A DNA stretch of 64,000 bases from Bacteroidota bacterium (GTDB lineage Bacteria > Bacteroidota > Bacteroidia > Flavobacteriales > Flavobacteriaceae): NCBI GenBank assembly GCA_947447375.1, contig CANFJB010000011.1, positions 1 to 64,000 on the forward strand. The letters run 5' to 3'. The position numbers and the translations under genes are program-made. Positions 26,128 to 34,718 of this stretch are shown here, one piece after another (position 1 is the first letter of the stretch; each line of letters starts with the position of its first letter). Under the pieces are notes generated by a model. It did no database searches. It was not told the origin of the DNA and was given only the letters and a program-made list of their open reading frames with translations.

Positions 26128-26505
26128 AATATCATCAAAATCAATATCTGTGAAAGTAGATGAAGAAGGAGTTTCACTTTCTTCGGTTTTATCAGAATTA
26201 TATTCCTTTTTGAAATCTTTTTGGTGTCTTTCAGAAATTACTTCTTCCCCTTTGTGATTTAAAACATAAGAAGTCATCTCGCCTAAAATTTCTGTAAAAT
26301 CATTAAAATCTTCTTTATACAAATAAATTTTATGTTTTTTGAAATGAAAAGATCCGTCTTCTTCGGTGAATTTTTTACTCTCAGTAATTGTGATATAATA
26401 ATCGTCTGCTTTTGTGGCTCTAACGTCAAAGAAATAAGTTCTTCTTCCTGCTCTCAAAACTTTAGAAAAGATTTCCTCTTTTTCTAACATGTCATTTTCT
26501 CTCAT
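26125..26505 (-). CDS. DUF3276 / PUR-alpha-like nucleic acid-binding protein
   Basis: A 126-residue protein of the bacterial PUR (purine-rich element binding) family, formerly DUF3276. The conserved core is EIFSKVLRAGRRTYFFDVRATKADDYYITITESKK, followed by FHFKKHKIYLYKEDFNDFTEIL, forming one PUR repeat (about residues 8-80). Bacterial homologues bind single-stranded DNA and RNA as dimers. The C-terminal about 40 residues are acidic, Ser/Thr-rich and probably disordered, ending in the motif FTDIDFDDI. The gene is highly conserved among flavobacteria. An alternative start at the second Met (residue 6) is possible. The 61-bp gap to the ABC gene downstream leaves co-transcription open. Confidence 0.88.
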   Translation of the reverse strand: MRENDMLEKEEIFSKVLRAGRRTYFFDVRATKADDYYITITESKKFTEEDGSFHFKKHKIYLYKEDFNDFTEILGEMTSYVLNHKGEEVISERHQKDFKKEYNSDKTEESETPSSSTFTDIDFDDI

Positions 26506-26566
26506 AATCGTTTTTTAAGTTTAATTACAATTCAAAAATGATAAAAAAAGGAATAATAAACAAGAT

Positions 26567-28327
26567 TTATTTCAAATCTTTTTCAGAAAGTTGTTTTAAA
26601 TACAACTCTTTATAATAGCCTTCTTCGTTTACTAATTGATTATGAGGTCCTTGTTGGATAATTGATCCATCTTCAATAATTATAATATTATCGGCATTCT
26701 TAGCTGATGAAACCCTGTTACTGACAATTATAGTAGTTTTATTTTTACAATATTCTTTTAGATTGCTCAATATAATCTCTTCGGTTTCGGTGTCAACAGC
26801 CGATAAACAATCGTCAAGTAACAAAATTTCTGGGTCTTTTATCAAAGCTCTAGCAATAGAAACTCTTTGTTTTTGTCCACCAGATAATGTAATTCCTCGC
26901 TCTCCTAAAATAGTGTCGTATTGATTGGTAAAATTCACAATATTATCATGAACAGCAGCTTGTTTTGCAACAGCAATAATCTCCTCGTCAGTTGCGTTTT
27001 CCTTTCCGAATTTGATATTGTTTTTAATGGAATCAGAAAATAAAAAGGCATCCTGAGGTACAATCGCAATACTGTTTCTTAAATCAAATAAATTTACAGA
27101 ATCAATAGGTTTTCCATCAATTAATATTTTTCCACCGGTGACATCGTACAATCGACTTATTAAAGTTAGAATGCTCGATTTTCCCGATCCTGTTTTTCCT
27201 AAAATAGCTAGTGTTTCGCCTTTTTTTACCTTAAAAGTAATAGAATCGAGAGCTCTTATATTTGTATCATCGTAAACAAACGAAACCTCTTCAAATGAAA
27301 TTTCACCATTGATTTCAGTATTCGTTTTCGAATTATTTCTAATCTCAGGGACAATTTTCAAAAATTCATTTATACGTTTTTGTGACGCTTCAGCCTCTTG
27401 AATCATAGATGAAATCCATCCTAATGAAGCAACTGGCCAAGTCAACATGTTTACATATAAAATAAACTCGGCGATAACTCCAATACTTTTAATGGTTCCA
27501 TTGATGTAAAGCATTCCACCAAAGTAAATCACAACTAAGTTGCTAACTCCAATTAACGCCAACATTAACGGACCGAATAGCGATTGAACTTTGGCTAAGC
27601 TCATGCTTTTTTCTTTGCTTTCAAGCGATAAATTATACAGATTATCTTCTTGTTGCTGTTCTAGTGAATAGGCTTTTACTACACGAATTCCACTGAAAAT
27701 TTCTTGAGTAAAACTGGAAATTTTCGACAAATATTGTTGGAAAATGGTACTTCTTTTATTGATTTGTTTGCTCAATTGAAATATTGCATACGACAAAATT
27801 GGCAATGGGAGTAAGGTGTACAGAGTTAATTCTGGAGAAACATTATACATGTAAACGATAACAATCGCAAATCGGATAAAAGTATTTATGGTGTACATTA
27901 CTGCGGGGCCAACATACATTCTAACCTTTCCAACATCCTCACTAATTCGGTTCATTAAATCACCTGTTCGATTTTGCTTATAGAAAACTTGACTCAGATT
28001 TTCATATTGCTGGAAAACTTCATTTTTCAAATCAAATTCAATAAGCCTTGACATTACAATTAATGTTTGTCGCATCAAAAAGGTTAGAAATCCGGCAATT
28101 ATTGTGGTAATGATTATAATGATAACATTATGAAATAATTCATTTCGTATTAAAAGCGTGTCGGTAACATTTGATTTTGAATATCTTTCAATAGATTCAA
28201 ATGATTTACTGATTAATTTTGGTGTAAACAATGAAAAAATCTGAGCAATTATAGTAATAAAAACACCAAGTAGAAATCGGTATTTGTATTTGATAAAATA
28301 CTTATTAAGGTATTGTAATTCTTTCAT
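26567..28327 (-). CDS. ABC exporter, fused permease-ATPase (MdlB/MsbA-like)
   Basis: A 586-residue half-transporter expected to work as a homodimer. Residues about 15-310 are the six-helix type I exporter domain. Residues about 340-580 are the nucleotide-binding domain, with Walker A ILGKTGSGKSSIL, Q-loop IAIVPQDAFLFSD, signature LSGGQKQRVSIARAL, Walker B EILLLDDCLSAVD and a switch region TTIIVSNRVSSAKNADNI. The catalytic Glu after Walker B is replaced by Asp (LLLDD), and the switch position has Asn instead of His (VSNR). Both changes may lower ATPase activity, as in degenerate halves of heterodimeric exporters, yet no partner gene is adjacent. Substrate unknown. Confidence 0.87.
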   Translation of the reverse strand: MKELQYLNKYFIKYKYRFLLGVFITIIAQIFSLFTPKLISKSFESIERYSKSNVTDTLLIRNELFHNVIIIIITTIIAGFLTFLMRQTLIVMSRLIEFDLKNEVFQQYENLSQVFYKQNRTGDLMNRISEDVGKVRMYVGPAVMYTINTFIRFAIVIVYMYNVSPELTLYTLLPLPILSYAIFQLSKQINKRSTIFQQYLSKISSFTQEIFSGIRVVKAYSLEQQQEDNLYNLSLESKEKSMSLAKVQSLFGPLMLALIGVSNLVVIYFGGMLYINGTIKSIGVIAEFILYVNMLTWPVASLGWISSMIQEAEASQKRINEFLKIVPEIRNNSKTNTEINGEISFEEVSFVYDDTNIRALDSITFKVKKGETLAILGKTGSGKSSILTLISRLYDVTGGKILIDGKPIDSVNLFDLRNSIAIVPQDAFLFSDSIKNNIKFGKENATDEEIIAVAKQAAVHDNIVNFTNQYDTILGERGITLSGGQKQRVSIARALIKDPEILLLDDCLSAVDTETEEIILSNLKEYCKNKTTIIVSNRVSSAKNADNIIIIEDGSIIQQGPHNQLVNEEGYYKELYLKQLSEKDLK

Positions 28328-28516
28328 TAGGTGATGAAAATTATAAATTATTCAAGAAATCCGAAACACGATATTTCCGAATGCAAATATATAGCTTTTA
28401 AAGGATTATTATTTTAAAGTTATTTCTTAATTTCAAATTAATTGCAGGGCTTTTGCCAATTTTATGATTATTTGTAAAATGACATTTAGAATTTCCTTTT
28501 TTATGAAAAATAATAC

Positions 28517-28524
28517 TATTTTTG
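28517..28524 (+). promoter_or_regulatory. Putative -7 element (TATTTTTG) for the nusB operon
   Basis: The exact TAnnTTTG match, followed by CACC, lies 47 bp before the GTG start of nusB and would give a leader of about 40 nt. No clear -33 element. Confidence 0.45.
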
Positions 28525-28570
28525 CACCGTCAAAGATTTTTATAATAATAATCAAACAAGTTCTTACCAA

Positions 28571-29515
28571 GTGTTAAATAGAAGACATATCCGCGTTAAA
28601 GTAATGCAATCGATTTATGCGATGCATCAAAATGGTTCTGATAGTATTGAAAAACAAGAGAAATTCTTGCTTTATAGTGCTGATAATATTCTGGATTTGT
28701 ATCTAGTTATGTTGTCTTCTCTAATCGAAATTGGTAAAAAAGAAGCTTTGTTTATTGAAAAATCAGCTCAAAAGCATACTGCTACTTCACAAGAGAAAAA
28801 CCCCAACAAAAAATTCATCAACAATAGTATTCTTCAATTATTATTCAATAATAATTCGTTGAAAAGCGCGCTAATTGATAGAAAAATCAACCATTGGGAA
28901 TTGCACGATGAGTATTTAAAAATCCTTACCGAAGCAATTAAAGAAAGTGATTTGTATAAAAAATACATGTCAAACGAAACTAATAATTTTGAAGAGGACA
29001 AGCAGTTTATCATCAATATTTTCACTGATATTATTGTTCCAAACGATAAATTTTACGAGTTTTTAGAAGACAATAACTTAACTTGGATTGATGATATCCC
29101 TGTAGTTAATACACATATTGTGAAGCAGTTAAATTCGATAAAATCAATTAAAGACACCTCTTTTTCACTTCCGAAAATCTATAAAGATCAAGAAGACAAA
29201 GAGTTTGTATCCGATTTATTCAAAAAAACAGTATTAAACGAAGTTGAATTTGCAAAAGAATTCGTTGACAAAACACCCAATTGGGATTCTGAACGTATCG
29301 CTGAATTAGATACAATTGTACTGAAAATGGCAATTTGTGAATTTTTAAAATTCCCATCCATTCCAGTAAAAGTTACGATTAACGAATATTTAGAGATAGC
29401 AAAAGAATATTCTACGCCAAAAAGTAGTATTTTTATCAACGGAATTTTAGACAACCTTGTTAAAGAATTTTCTACGAAAAATAAATTAAACAAAATAGGA
29501 AGAGGTTTAATGTAA
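28571..29515 (+). CDS. nusB: Transcription antitermination factor NusB (long bacteroidete form)
   Basis: A 314-residue protein starting at GTG (LNRRHIRVKVMQSIYAMHQNG), the only start that keeps the conserved basic N terminus. The NusB domain proper is at the C terminus (about 180-305): EFVSDLFKKTVLN, NWDSERIAELDTIVLKMAICEFL, PVKVTINEYLEIAKEYSTPKS and FINGILDNLVKEF. NusB with NusE (S10) binds boxA RNA in rRNA antitermination. The protein is about twice the length of E. coli NusB because of a large insertion (about 45-180) typical of Bacteroidota. First gene of an operon with DUF1573 (11-bp gap) and yajC (19-bp gap). Confidence 0.9.
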   Translation: MLNRRHIRVKVMQSIYAMHQNGSDSIEKQEKFLLYSADNILDLYLVMLSSLIEIGKKEALFIEKSAQKHTATSQEKNPNKKFINNSILQLLFNNNSLKSALIDRKINHWELHDEYLKILTEAIKESDLYKKYMSNETNNFEEDKQFIINIFTDIIVPNDKFYEFLEDNNLTWIDDIPVVNTHIVKQLNSIKSIKDTSFSLPKIYKDQEDKEFVSDLFKKTVLNEVEFAKEFVDKTPNWDSERIAELDTIVLKMAICEFLKFPSIPVKVTINEYLEIAKEYSTPKSSIFINGILDNLVKEFSTKNKLNKIGRGLM

Positions 29516-29526
29516 AATTATTAATT

Positions 29527-30003
29527 ATGATTAAAAAAATAATTATCCTAGCTTCTGTAAGTTCACTATTAATATTAGGTGCTTGCAAAAAAAATGAAGA
29601 GGCCAATTCAGAGCAACATTCTGCAATTTCTAATCCTGCAGAAATAGGAATTCCAGACATGGAAAAAAGAGTAATTCCTAAAGATGGCAAATATCCAGTG
29701 ATGACTTTTGCTGCAAAAGATCATGATTTTGGAACAATCGAAGCTGATTCAAAAGTGAATTATTCCTTCACATTTAAAAATACGGGACAAGCTGATCTGA
29801 TTATTTCAAGAGCAGTAGGATCTTGTGGATGTACTATTCCTGAATACCCGAAAGATCCAATTAAAGCGGGTGAATCTGGAAAAATTGACGTTTCGTTTAA
29901 TTCGGCTAACAAACACGGAAACCAACAAAAATCGGTTACGATATACACCAATACAAAAGATGGTGTTGAATCATTATATATAACTGCTTCAATTAAAGAA
30001 TAA
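29527..30003 (+). CDS. DUF1573 lipoprotein
   Basis: A 158-residue exported lipoprotein with lipobox LILGAC (C20). The rest is a DUF1573 domain (about 55-155), an Ig-like/MSP fold of the ASH/HYDIN type. Characteristic segments are HDFGTIEADSKVNYSFTFKN, SRAVGSCGCTIPEYPKDPI and GKIDVSFNSANKHGNQQKSV. The CGC motif is a hallmark of the family. Function is not known; homologues are abundant in Bacteroidota and sit in the envelope. Its location between nusB and yajC is conserved in flavobacteria as far as I recall. Confidence 0.85.
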   Translation: MIKKIIILASVSSLLILGACKKNEEANSEQHSAISNPAEIGIPDMEKRVIPKDGKYPVMTFAAKDHDFGTIEADSKVNYSFTFKNTGQADLIISRAVGSCGCTIPEYPKDPIKAGESGKIDVSFNSANKHGNQQKSVTIYTNTKDGVESLYITASIKE

Positions 30004-30022
30004 TAATTTAAACAAAAAAACT

Positions 30023-30295
30023 ATGGGAACATTACAGTCTTTATTACCTTTTTTATTAATGTTTGTGGTATTTTATTTCTTCATGATTAGACCGCAACAA
30101 AGTAAAATTAAAAAAGAAAAAGAATTTGAAAGCGCTTTAAAAGTAGGTGATAAAATTATCACTAAAAGTGGAATTCACGGGAAAATTGCTGAAATCGCTG
30201 AAACAACTATTGTTATCGAAACAATGTCAGGAAAATTGAAAATGGAGCGTTCGGCACTATCAATGGAAATGACCGCAGCATTAAACAAAAAATAA
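30023..30295 (+). CDS. yajC: Preprotein translocase subunit YajC
   Basis: A 90-residue single-pass inner-membrane protein, the accessory subunit that associates with SecDF-YidC in protein export. One N-terminal helix (about 5-25; FLLMFVVFYFFMIRPQQSKIKKEKEF, carrying the hallmark FFMIRPQQ) precedes a cytoplasmic domain with VGDKIITKSGIHGKIAEI. Length and order match the family exactly. Last gene of the nusB operon, followed 20 bp later by a strong terminator. Confidence 0.95.
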   Translation: MGTLQSLLPFLLMFVVFYFFMIRPQQSKIKKEKEFESALKVGDKIITKSGIHGKIAEIAETTIVIETMSGKLKMERSALSMEMTAALNKK

Positions 30296-30310
30296 AAGTT
30301 TGCTAAGTAT

Positions 30311-30345
30311 TAAAAAAAAGCCACGTTATTCGTGGCTTTTTGTTT
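30311..30345. terminator. Bidirectional terminator between yajC and DUF1801 genes
   Basis: AAAAGCCACG pairs with CGTGGCTTTT around TTATT (30316-30340), with A-run and T-run flanks. It separates convergent operons. Confidence 0.88.
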
Positions 30346-30700
30346 ATTTAATTTCTAAGTTTTTAGCTTCTTCAATATATTCTAAAATCAGTTTTTCATT
30401 GATTTCAGATTTCGATGTAAACCGCCATTGACGAAGTGACTTTGTAACTCCTTCTTGAGCATTTACTAATACTTTAGATTCATCCTTCAAGTCAACGCCT
30501 TTATAAAACCAAAGTGCAAAATGGTTTTTAAATCCAGTTATACCTACAATATTTTTTCCATTTAAAGTGTAAACTGGCGCACCCCATTTTATGGTTTCAA
30601 CCAAATTTGTTTTAGAAATAATAGTTTGTAAAATTTCTAATTCTGCAGCCCAATGATTGACTTTGTCCCAAGTGTGTTTTGGTTTTTCTTCGGCTTCCAA
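30344..30700 (-). CDS. DUF1801 domain protein (YdhG-like)
   Basis: A 118-residue cytoplasmic protein of the DUF1801/YdhG family. Typical segments are ETIKWGAPVYTLNGKNIVGITGFKNHFALWFYKG and EGVTKSLRQWRF, the latter being the conserved C-terminal core. Some relatives are named iron chaperones (frataxin-like fold), others have no known role, so no function is claimed. The start is TTG at 30700, only 6 bp after the pepT stop, so it is read as the second gene of the pepT operon. Confidence 0.75.
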   Translation of the reverse strand: MEAEEKPKHTWDKVNHWAAELEILQTIISKTNLVETIKWGAPVYTLNGKNIVGITGFKNHFALWFYKGVDLKDESKVLVNAQEGVTKSLRQWRFTSKSEINEKLILEYIEEAKNLEIK

Positions 30701-30706
30701 TGCTGA

Positions 30707-31963
30707 TTATTTCTTTTTATTGAAATCAGTTGTAGCGGTTAATTGAGCAATTTTTACAATTACCTCAATTGCTTTTTGCATGCTCTCAACAGGAACATAT
30801 TCGTATTTTCCATGAAAATTATGCCCACCAGCAAAAATATTCGGACAAGGAAGTCCCATGTAAGACAATTGTGAGCCATCAGTTCCTCCACGAATAGGTT
30901 TAATTAATGGTTTAATTCCCAACTCACGCATTGCTTTTTCAGCAATATCAACGATATATTTCACCGGCATCACCTTTTCTTTCATATTGAAATATTGGTC
31001 TTTTACTTCCGCGATGCAAATATCTTCTCCAAACTGTTTTGCGTATTGCTTGTTGATTTTTTTTGCAATTTTATGAATGGTGTCTTTACGTTTTTTGAAT
31101 TTACTTGCGCTATGGTCTCTAATAATTAACTCTAAAACGGTTTCTTCGATACTTCCATTTAAATGGTGAACGTGGAAAAATCCTTCGTAACCTTTAGTTT
31201 CTTGAGGTGTTTCTCCTTTTGGCAACTGGTTGATAAAATCGTTGGCAATCAACATCGAATTGATCATTTTCCCTTTTGCATATCCTGGGTGAACGCTTTT
31301 TCCTTTGAAGGTAATTTTAGCTCCAGCGGCATTAAAATTTTCATATTCTAATTCGCCAATCTGACTTCCATCCATCGTGTAAGCCCATTGAGCACCAAAT
31401 TTCTTTACATCAAATTTATGAGCGCCACGACCAATTTCTTCATCAGGTGTGAAACCAACTCGAATTTCACCATGTTTAATATCAGGATTTTTTACCAAAT
31501 ATTCCATTGCAGTAACAATTTCTGTAATTCCCGCTTTATCATCTGCGCCAAGCAAAGTCAGTCCGTCAGTGGTAATTAACGTTTTTCCTTTATATAATAG
31601 TAAGTCTTTGAAGTATTTTGCTGACAATATGATATTTTGTTTTTTATTCAAAACAATATCATTTCCATCGTAATTTTTTACAATTTGTGGATTCACATTT
31701 GCTCCTGTAAAATCAGGAGTCGTATCAAAATGAGATACAAATCCAATTGTTGGAACATCATGACTCACATTACTCGGCAAAGTTGCCATAATATAAGCGT
31801 TTTTATCAATTGTTACGTCTTCTAAACCAATTGATTTTAACTCTTCAACTAATTTATTAGCCAAATTCCATTGTTTTTCAGTACTTGGAGTAGTTGTTGA
31901 GTTTGGATCTGATTCGGTATCAATAATTACATAACTAATAAAACGGTCGATGATATTTTGCAT
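30707..31963 (-). CDS. pepT: Peptidase T (tripeptide aminopeptidase)
   Basis: A 418-residue M20B zinc peptidase that removes N-terminal residues from tripeptides in the cytoplasm. The ATG at 31963 ([20 protein letters not shown]) is chosen over the in-frame start 8 codons upstream because of the family N terminus and the -7 element at 31985. Metal and catalytic segments: [51 protein letters not shown], and the C-terminal [19 protein letters not shown] with [11 protein letters not shown]. All ligands appear present. Likely co-transcribed with the DUF1801 gene downstream. Confidence 0.94.
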   Translation of the reverse strand: MQNIIDRFISYVIIDTESDPNSTTTPSTEKQWNLANKLVEELKSIGLEDVTIDKNAYIMATLPSNVSHDVPTIGFVSHFDTTPDFTGANVNPQIVKNYDGNDIVLNKKQNIILSAKYFKDLLLYKGKTLITTDGLTLLGADDKAGITEIVTAMEYLVKNPDIKHGEIRVGFTPDEEIGRGAHKFDVKKFGAQWAYTMDGSQIGELEYENFNAAGAKITFKGKSVHPGYAKGKMINSMLIANDFINQLPKGETPQETKGYEGFFHVHHLNGSIEETVLELIIRDHSASKFKKRKDTIHKIAKKINKQYAKQFGEDICIAEVKDQYFNMKEKVMPVKYIVDIAEKAMRELGIKPLIKPIRGGTDGSQLSYMGLPCPNIFAGGHNFHGKYEYVPVESMQKAIEVIVKIAQLTATTDFNKKK

Positions 31964-31984
31964 AAAATAAAATTTAATTGGTAG

Positions 31985-31992
31985 CAAATATA
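31985..31992 (-). promoter_or_regulatory. Putative -7 element (TATATTTG) for pepT
   Basis: The minus-strand TAnnTTTG match places the transcription start about 15 nt upstream of the ATG at 31963 and overlaps the position of the rejected upstream start (31987). Confidence 0.5.
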
Positions 31993-32085
31993 ACTATATT
32001 TTTAAGTATTATTTATCAGTTGTAAACGAAATTAAATTAAATATTGTTATAAATTGCATCTTTTAATATAACTAAATTATATACC

Positions 32086-32937
32086 TTGAGTTCCAATAAA
32101 ATCGAACATTTAAAAGTCCCTAGAATTCTAATTTACATTGGAAAAATGTTACAGTCTTTCTCAGTAAAGTGGACTACATTGTATCTTTCCAAATTGTTTA
32201 CAACGCCTATAAAACACAAAATTCCTAAGCGGGAATTACAAATGGATCGAAACAGTATTCAAACAAAAATATATGTTCCTGAAATAAAGAAGGATATTGT
32301 TGTTTACCAATTAGGAACCGGCGAAAAGAAAATTTTGTTGGCTCATGGTTGGTCGGGTAGAGGAACCCAATTAGTGAAATTTGCTGATGCTTTGGTAGCC
32401 AAAGGATATACAACGGTTAGTTTTGATGCCCCAGCACACGGAAAATCACCAGGTAATACTACAATTATGACTGATTTTATAGCTTCAATAGCTGAAGTTG
32501 ATAGAAAATTCGGTCCTTTTGATGCAGCTGTCGGCCATTCTTTAGGAGGAATGTCATTGTTGAACGCAGTTAAATCGGGATTAAAAATCAATCGATTAGT
32601 TACCATAGGAAGTGGAGATAAAGTAAAGGATATATTAATTGATTTTGTTGCAAAACTAGAGTTAAAAAAGGAGTTTAGCACTCATTTGCAGCAGCATTTC
32701 GAAAAGAAATACAATACTGAAATGGAATCTTATTCAGCGTATCTTGCAGCACAATCGATAACTATTCCAGTTTTAGTAATTCATGATGAAGAGGACAATG
32801 AAGTGCCGGTTTGGGCTTCAAAGAATATATTTGCTAATTTAAAAAATGGTGAATTGCTAATTACCAATAATTTAGGGCATCGAAAAATTTTAGGAAACCA
32901 AGAAGTGATCGATAAAACAATTAATTTTATTATTTAA
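32086..32937 (+). CDS. Alpha/beta hydrolase
   Basis: A 283-residue alpha/beta hydrolase of unknown substrate. The oxyanion/HG region is [11 protein letters not shown], the nucleophile elbow VGHSLGGMS places the serine at S152, an acid is available in HDEEDNEVP, and the histidine is in NNLGHRKIL (about H266). The N-terminal 50 residues, with [19 protein letters not shown], form a lead-in common to this flavobacterial subfamily, which is why the TTG at 32086 is accepted; the first ATG would be 20 codons later. No signal peptide. It lies 5 bp before the first msrB gene, so co-transcription with the msrB pair is probable. Confidence 0.8.
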   Translation: MSSNKIEHLKVPRILIYIGKMLQSFSVKWTTLYLSKLFTTPIKHKIPKRELQMDRNSIQTKIYVPEIKKDIVVYQLGTGEKKILLAHGWSGRGTQLVKFADALVAKGYTTVSFDAPAHGKSPGNTTIMTDFIASIAEVDRKFGPFDAAVGHSLGGMSLLNAVKSGLKINRLVTIGSGDKVKDILIDFVAKLELKKEFSTHLQQHFEKKYNTEMESYSAYLAAQSITIPVLVIHDEEDNEVPVWASKNIFANLKNGELLITNNLGHRKILGNQEVIDKTINFII

Positions 32938-32942
32938 TTATT

Positions 32943-33407
32943 ATGAAAAATACATTTATAATCCTACTATTTGCAATTTGTAGTGTGGGTTTTGCACAGA
33001 AGAAAACTCAAAAATTTGAGGTTCAAAAATCAGAAGCCCAGTGGAAAAAAGAACTTACGCCAGAGGAATATGAAGTTTTAAGAGAAAAAGGAACAGAGCG
33101 ACCTTTCTCAGGAAAATATGTAAACAACTTCGATAAAGGCATTTATGTTTGTGCAGCTTGCGACAATTTACTTTTTTATTCTGATGCCAAATTTCACTCC
33201 GATTGTGGCTGGCCTTCATTTGATAAAGCTATAAAAGGTTCTGTAATTTATGTCCACGATTCCACTTATGGAATGGATAGAACCGAAGTTGATTGTGCAA
33301 AATGTGGAGGTCATTTAGGTCATGTTTTTGATGATGGCCCTACCAAAACTGGTCAACGTTTTTGTACTAATTCTGTTTCTGTAAAATTTATACCAACAAA
33401 AAAATGA
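32943..33407 (+). CDS. msrB: Peptide-methionine (R)-S-oxide reductase, exported
   Basis: A 154-residue MsrB that reduces methionine-R-sulfoxide in proteins. A signal peptide (about 1-18; [12 protein letters not shown]) predicts export to the periplasm, so it should repair envelope proteins. The structural zinc is bound by two CxxC pairs, CAAC (YVCAACDN) and CAKC ([13 protein letters not shown]). The catalytic cysteine is in [12 protein letters not shown] and the resolving cysteine is in SDCGWPSFD. Its stop overlaps the start of the second msrB by 4 bp (ATGA), so the pair is translationally coupled. An exported thiol enzyme of this kind needs a periplasmic electron donor, which is not in the window. 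Confidence 0.92.
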   Translation: MKNTFIILLFAICSVGFAQKKTQKFEVQKSEAQWKKELTPEEYEVLREKGTERPFSGKYVNNFDKGIYVCAACDNLLFYSDAKFHSDCGWPSFDKAIKGSVIYVHDSTYGMDRTEVDCAKCGGHLGHVFDDGPTKTGQRFCTNSVSVKFIPTKK

Positions 33408-33796
33408 GCGAAATAATTGAAAAATCAGAGCAGGAGTGGAAAGACCAATTGGGGTTAGAGCGCTATAGAATTCTTCGTCAAAAAGGGACGGAATTTCCTA
33501 ATTCAGGCGAGTACAATATGCATTTTGAATTGGGAACTTATGTTTGTGGCGGTTGCGCTGAACCTTTATTTGAGAGTGATTCCAAATTTAATTCACATTG
33601 TGGTTGGCCTTCATTTGACGATTCAATTCCTGGAAAAGTTGAATATATTAAAGACACCACCCACGGAATGATTCGAACAGAGATAGTTTGTGCTAAATGC
33701 AAAGGACATCTCGGACATATTTTTGACGATGGACCTACAAAAACGAGACAACGATATTGTGTGAATTCCCTTTCTGTGGATTTTATTAAAAAGTAA
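33404..33796 (+). CDS. msrB: Peptide-methionine (R)-S-oxide reductase, cytoplasmic
   Basis: A 130-residue MsrB without a signal peptide, hence cytoplasmic and likely thioredoxin-dependent. Zinc cysteines are in YVCGGCAEP and [13 protein letters not shown], the resolving cysteine is in [10 protein letters not shown], and the catalytic cysteine is in [12 protein letters not shown]. It shares the layout [26 protein letters not shown]-like start with the exported copy, showing a tandem duplication with compartment change. The ATG overlaps the upstream stop (ATGA). Confidence 0.93.
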   Translation: MSEIIEKSEQEWKDQLGLERYRILRQKGTEFPNSGEYNMHFELGTYVCGGCAEPLFESDSKFNSHCGWPSFDDSIPGKVEYIKDTTHGMIRTEIVCAKCKGHLGHIFDDGPTKTRQRYCVNSLSVDFIKK

Positions 33797-33847
33797 TAAT
33801 TTTATAATTTATTAGTTTTATTATAAAGTTATCAAAATACTAATTCT

Positions 33848-34663
33848 ATGAAAAAACAATTTGTGGCCTATTTAATAATCGTAATTACGATATTATCTTG
33901 TGCAAAAAATCCTTTTACTGGAAAGAATACTTTGAATTTTGTTTCCAATAGCGAGTTGTTTCCTACTTCATTTCAGCAATACGGTACTTTTCTAAAAGAC
34001 AATAAAGTAATTTTAGGAACTACAGATGCTAAGCGAGTTGAGACTGTAGGTCTAAAAATTAAATTGGCAGCCGAAAAATATTTGGAGGCAAATGGGTATA
34101 AAGACTATCTCAAAGATTATGCTTGGGAATATAAATTAGTTGAAAGTAAAGAAGTAAATGCATGGTGTTTGCCGGGTGGAAAAATAGTTTTTTATTCTGC
34201 AATTTTACCTATTTGTAAAGACGATGCTGGAATGGCAGCAGTTATGGGACACGAAGTTGCACATGCTTTAGCAAATCATGGCGCTCAAAGAATGAGTGCT
34301 GGAATTCTTCAACAGGCAGGAGCAGGGCTTGTTGGAGTTGCTGTAGATGCAAAAAGCAGTCAAGAAAAACAGTTGTGGATGACCGCCTATGGCGGAATTA
34401 CACAATATGGAGCAATGTTACCTTTTAGCAGAAGTCACGAAAGTGAAGCTGATAAAATAGGTTTAATTTTAATGTCGATTGCTGGTTATGATCCAACGAC
34501 GGCAATTTCTTTTTGGGAAAGAATGTCAGCAAATTCAGGAGGAAAAAGCCAGCCAGAATTTTTAAGTACGCACCCTTCAGATGCTACGAGAATTCAAAAT
34601 TTAAAAAATTTAATCCCCGAAGCTAAAATACAAGCAGCAAAATTCGGTGTAGTTTTCAAATAA
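33848..34663 (+). CDS. M48 family zinc metallopeptidase lipoprotein
   Basis: A 271-residue exported lipoprotein (lipobox ILSC, C18, followed by AKNPFTGKNTL). The peptidase core shows the zinc-binding HEVAH (135-139, in VMGHEVAHALANHGAQRMS) and the downstream ligand region SRSHESEADKIGLILM with E200. These features match the LoiP/BepA/YcaL group of periplasmic M48 proteases that act in outer-membrane quality control. It lacks the TPR domain of BepA. It lies 51 bp after the msrB pair on the same strand, and both fit an envelope stress theme, though co-transcription is unproven. Confidence 0.9.
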   Translation: MKKQFVAYLIIVITILSCAKNPFTGKNTLNFVSNSELFPTSFQQYGTFLKDNKVILGTTDAKRVETVGLKIKLAAEKYLEANGYKDYLKDYAWEYKLVESKEVNAWCLPGGKIVFYSAILPICKDDAGMAAVMGHEVAHALANHGAQRMSAGILQQAGAGLVGVAVDAKSSQEKQLWMTAYGGITQYGAMLPFSRSHESEADKIGLILMSIAGYDPTTAISFWERMSANSGGKSQPEFLSTHPSDATRIQNLKNLIPEAKIQAAKFGVVFK

Positions 34664-34718
34664 AACCTTATCTTCGAATTTTAGTATTAATAAAATTCCA
34701 ATTAATCCCTCCTAATTT

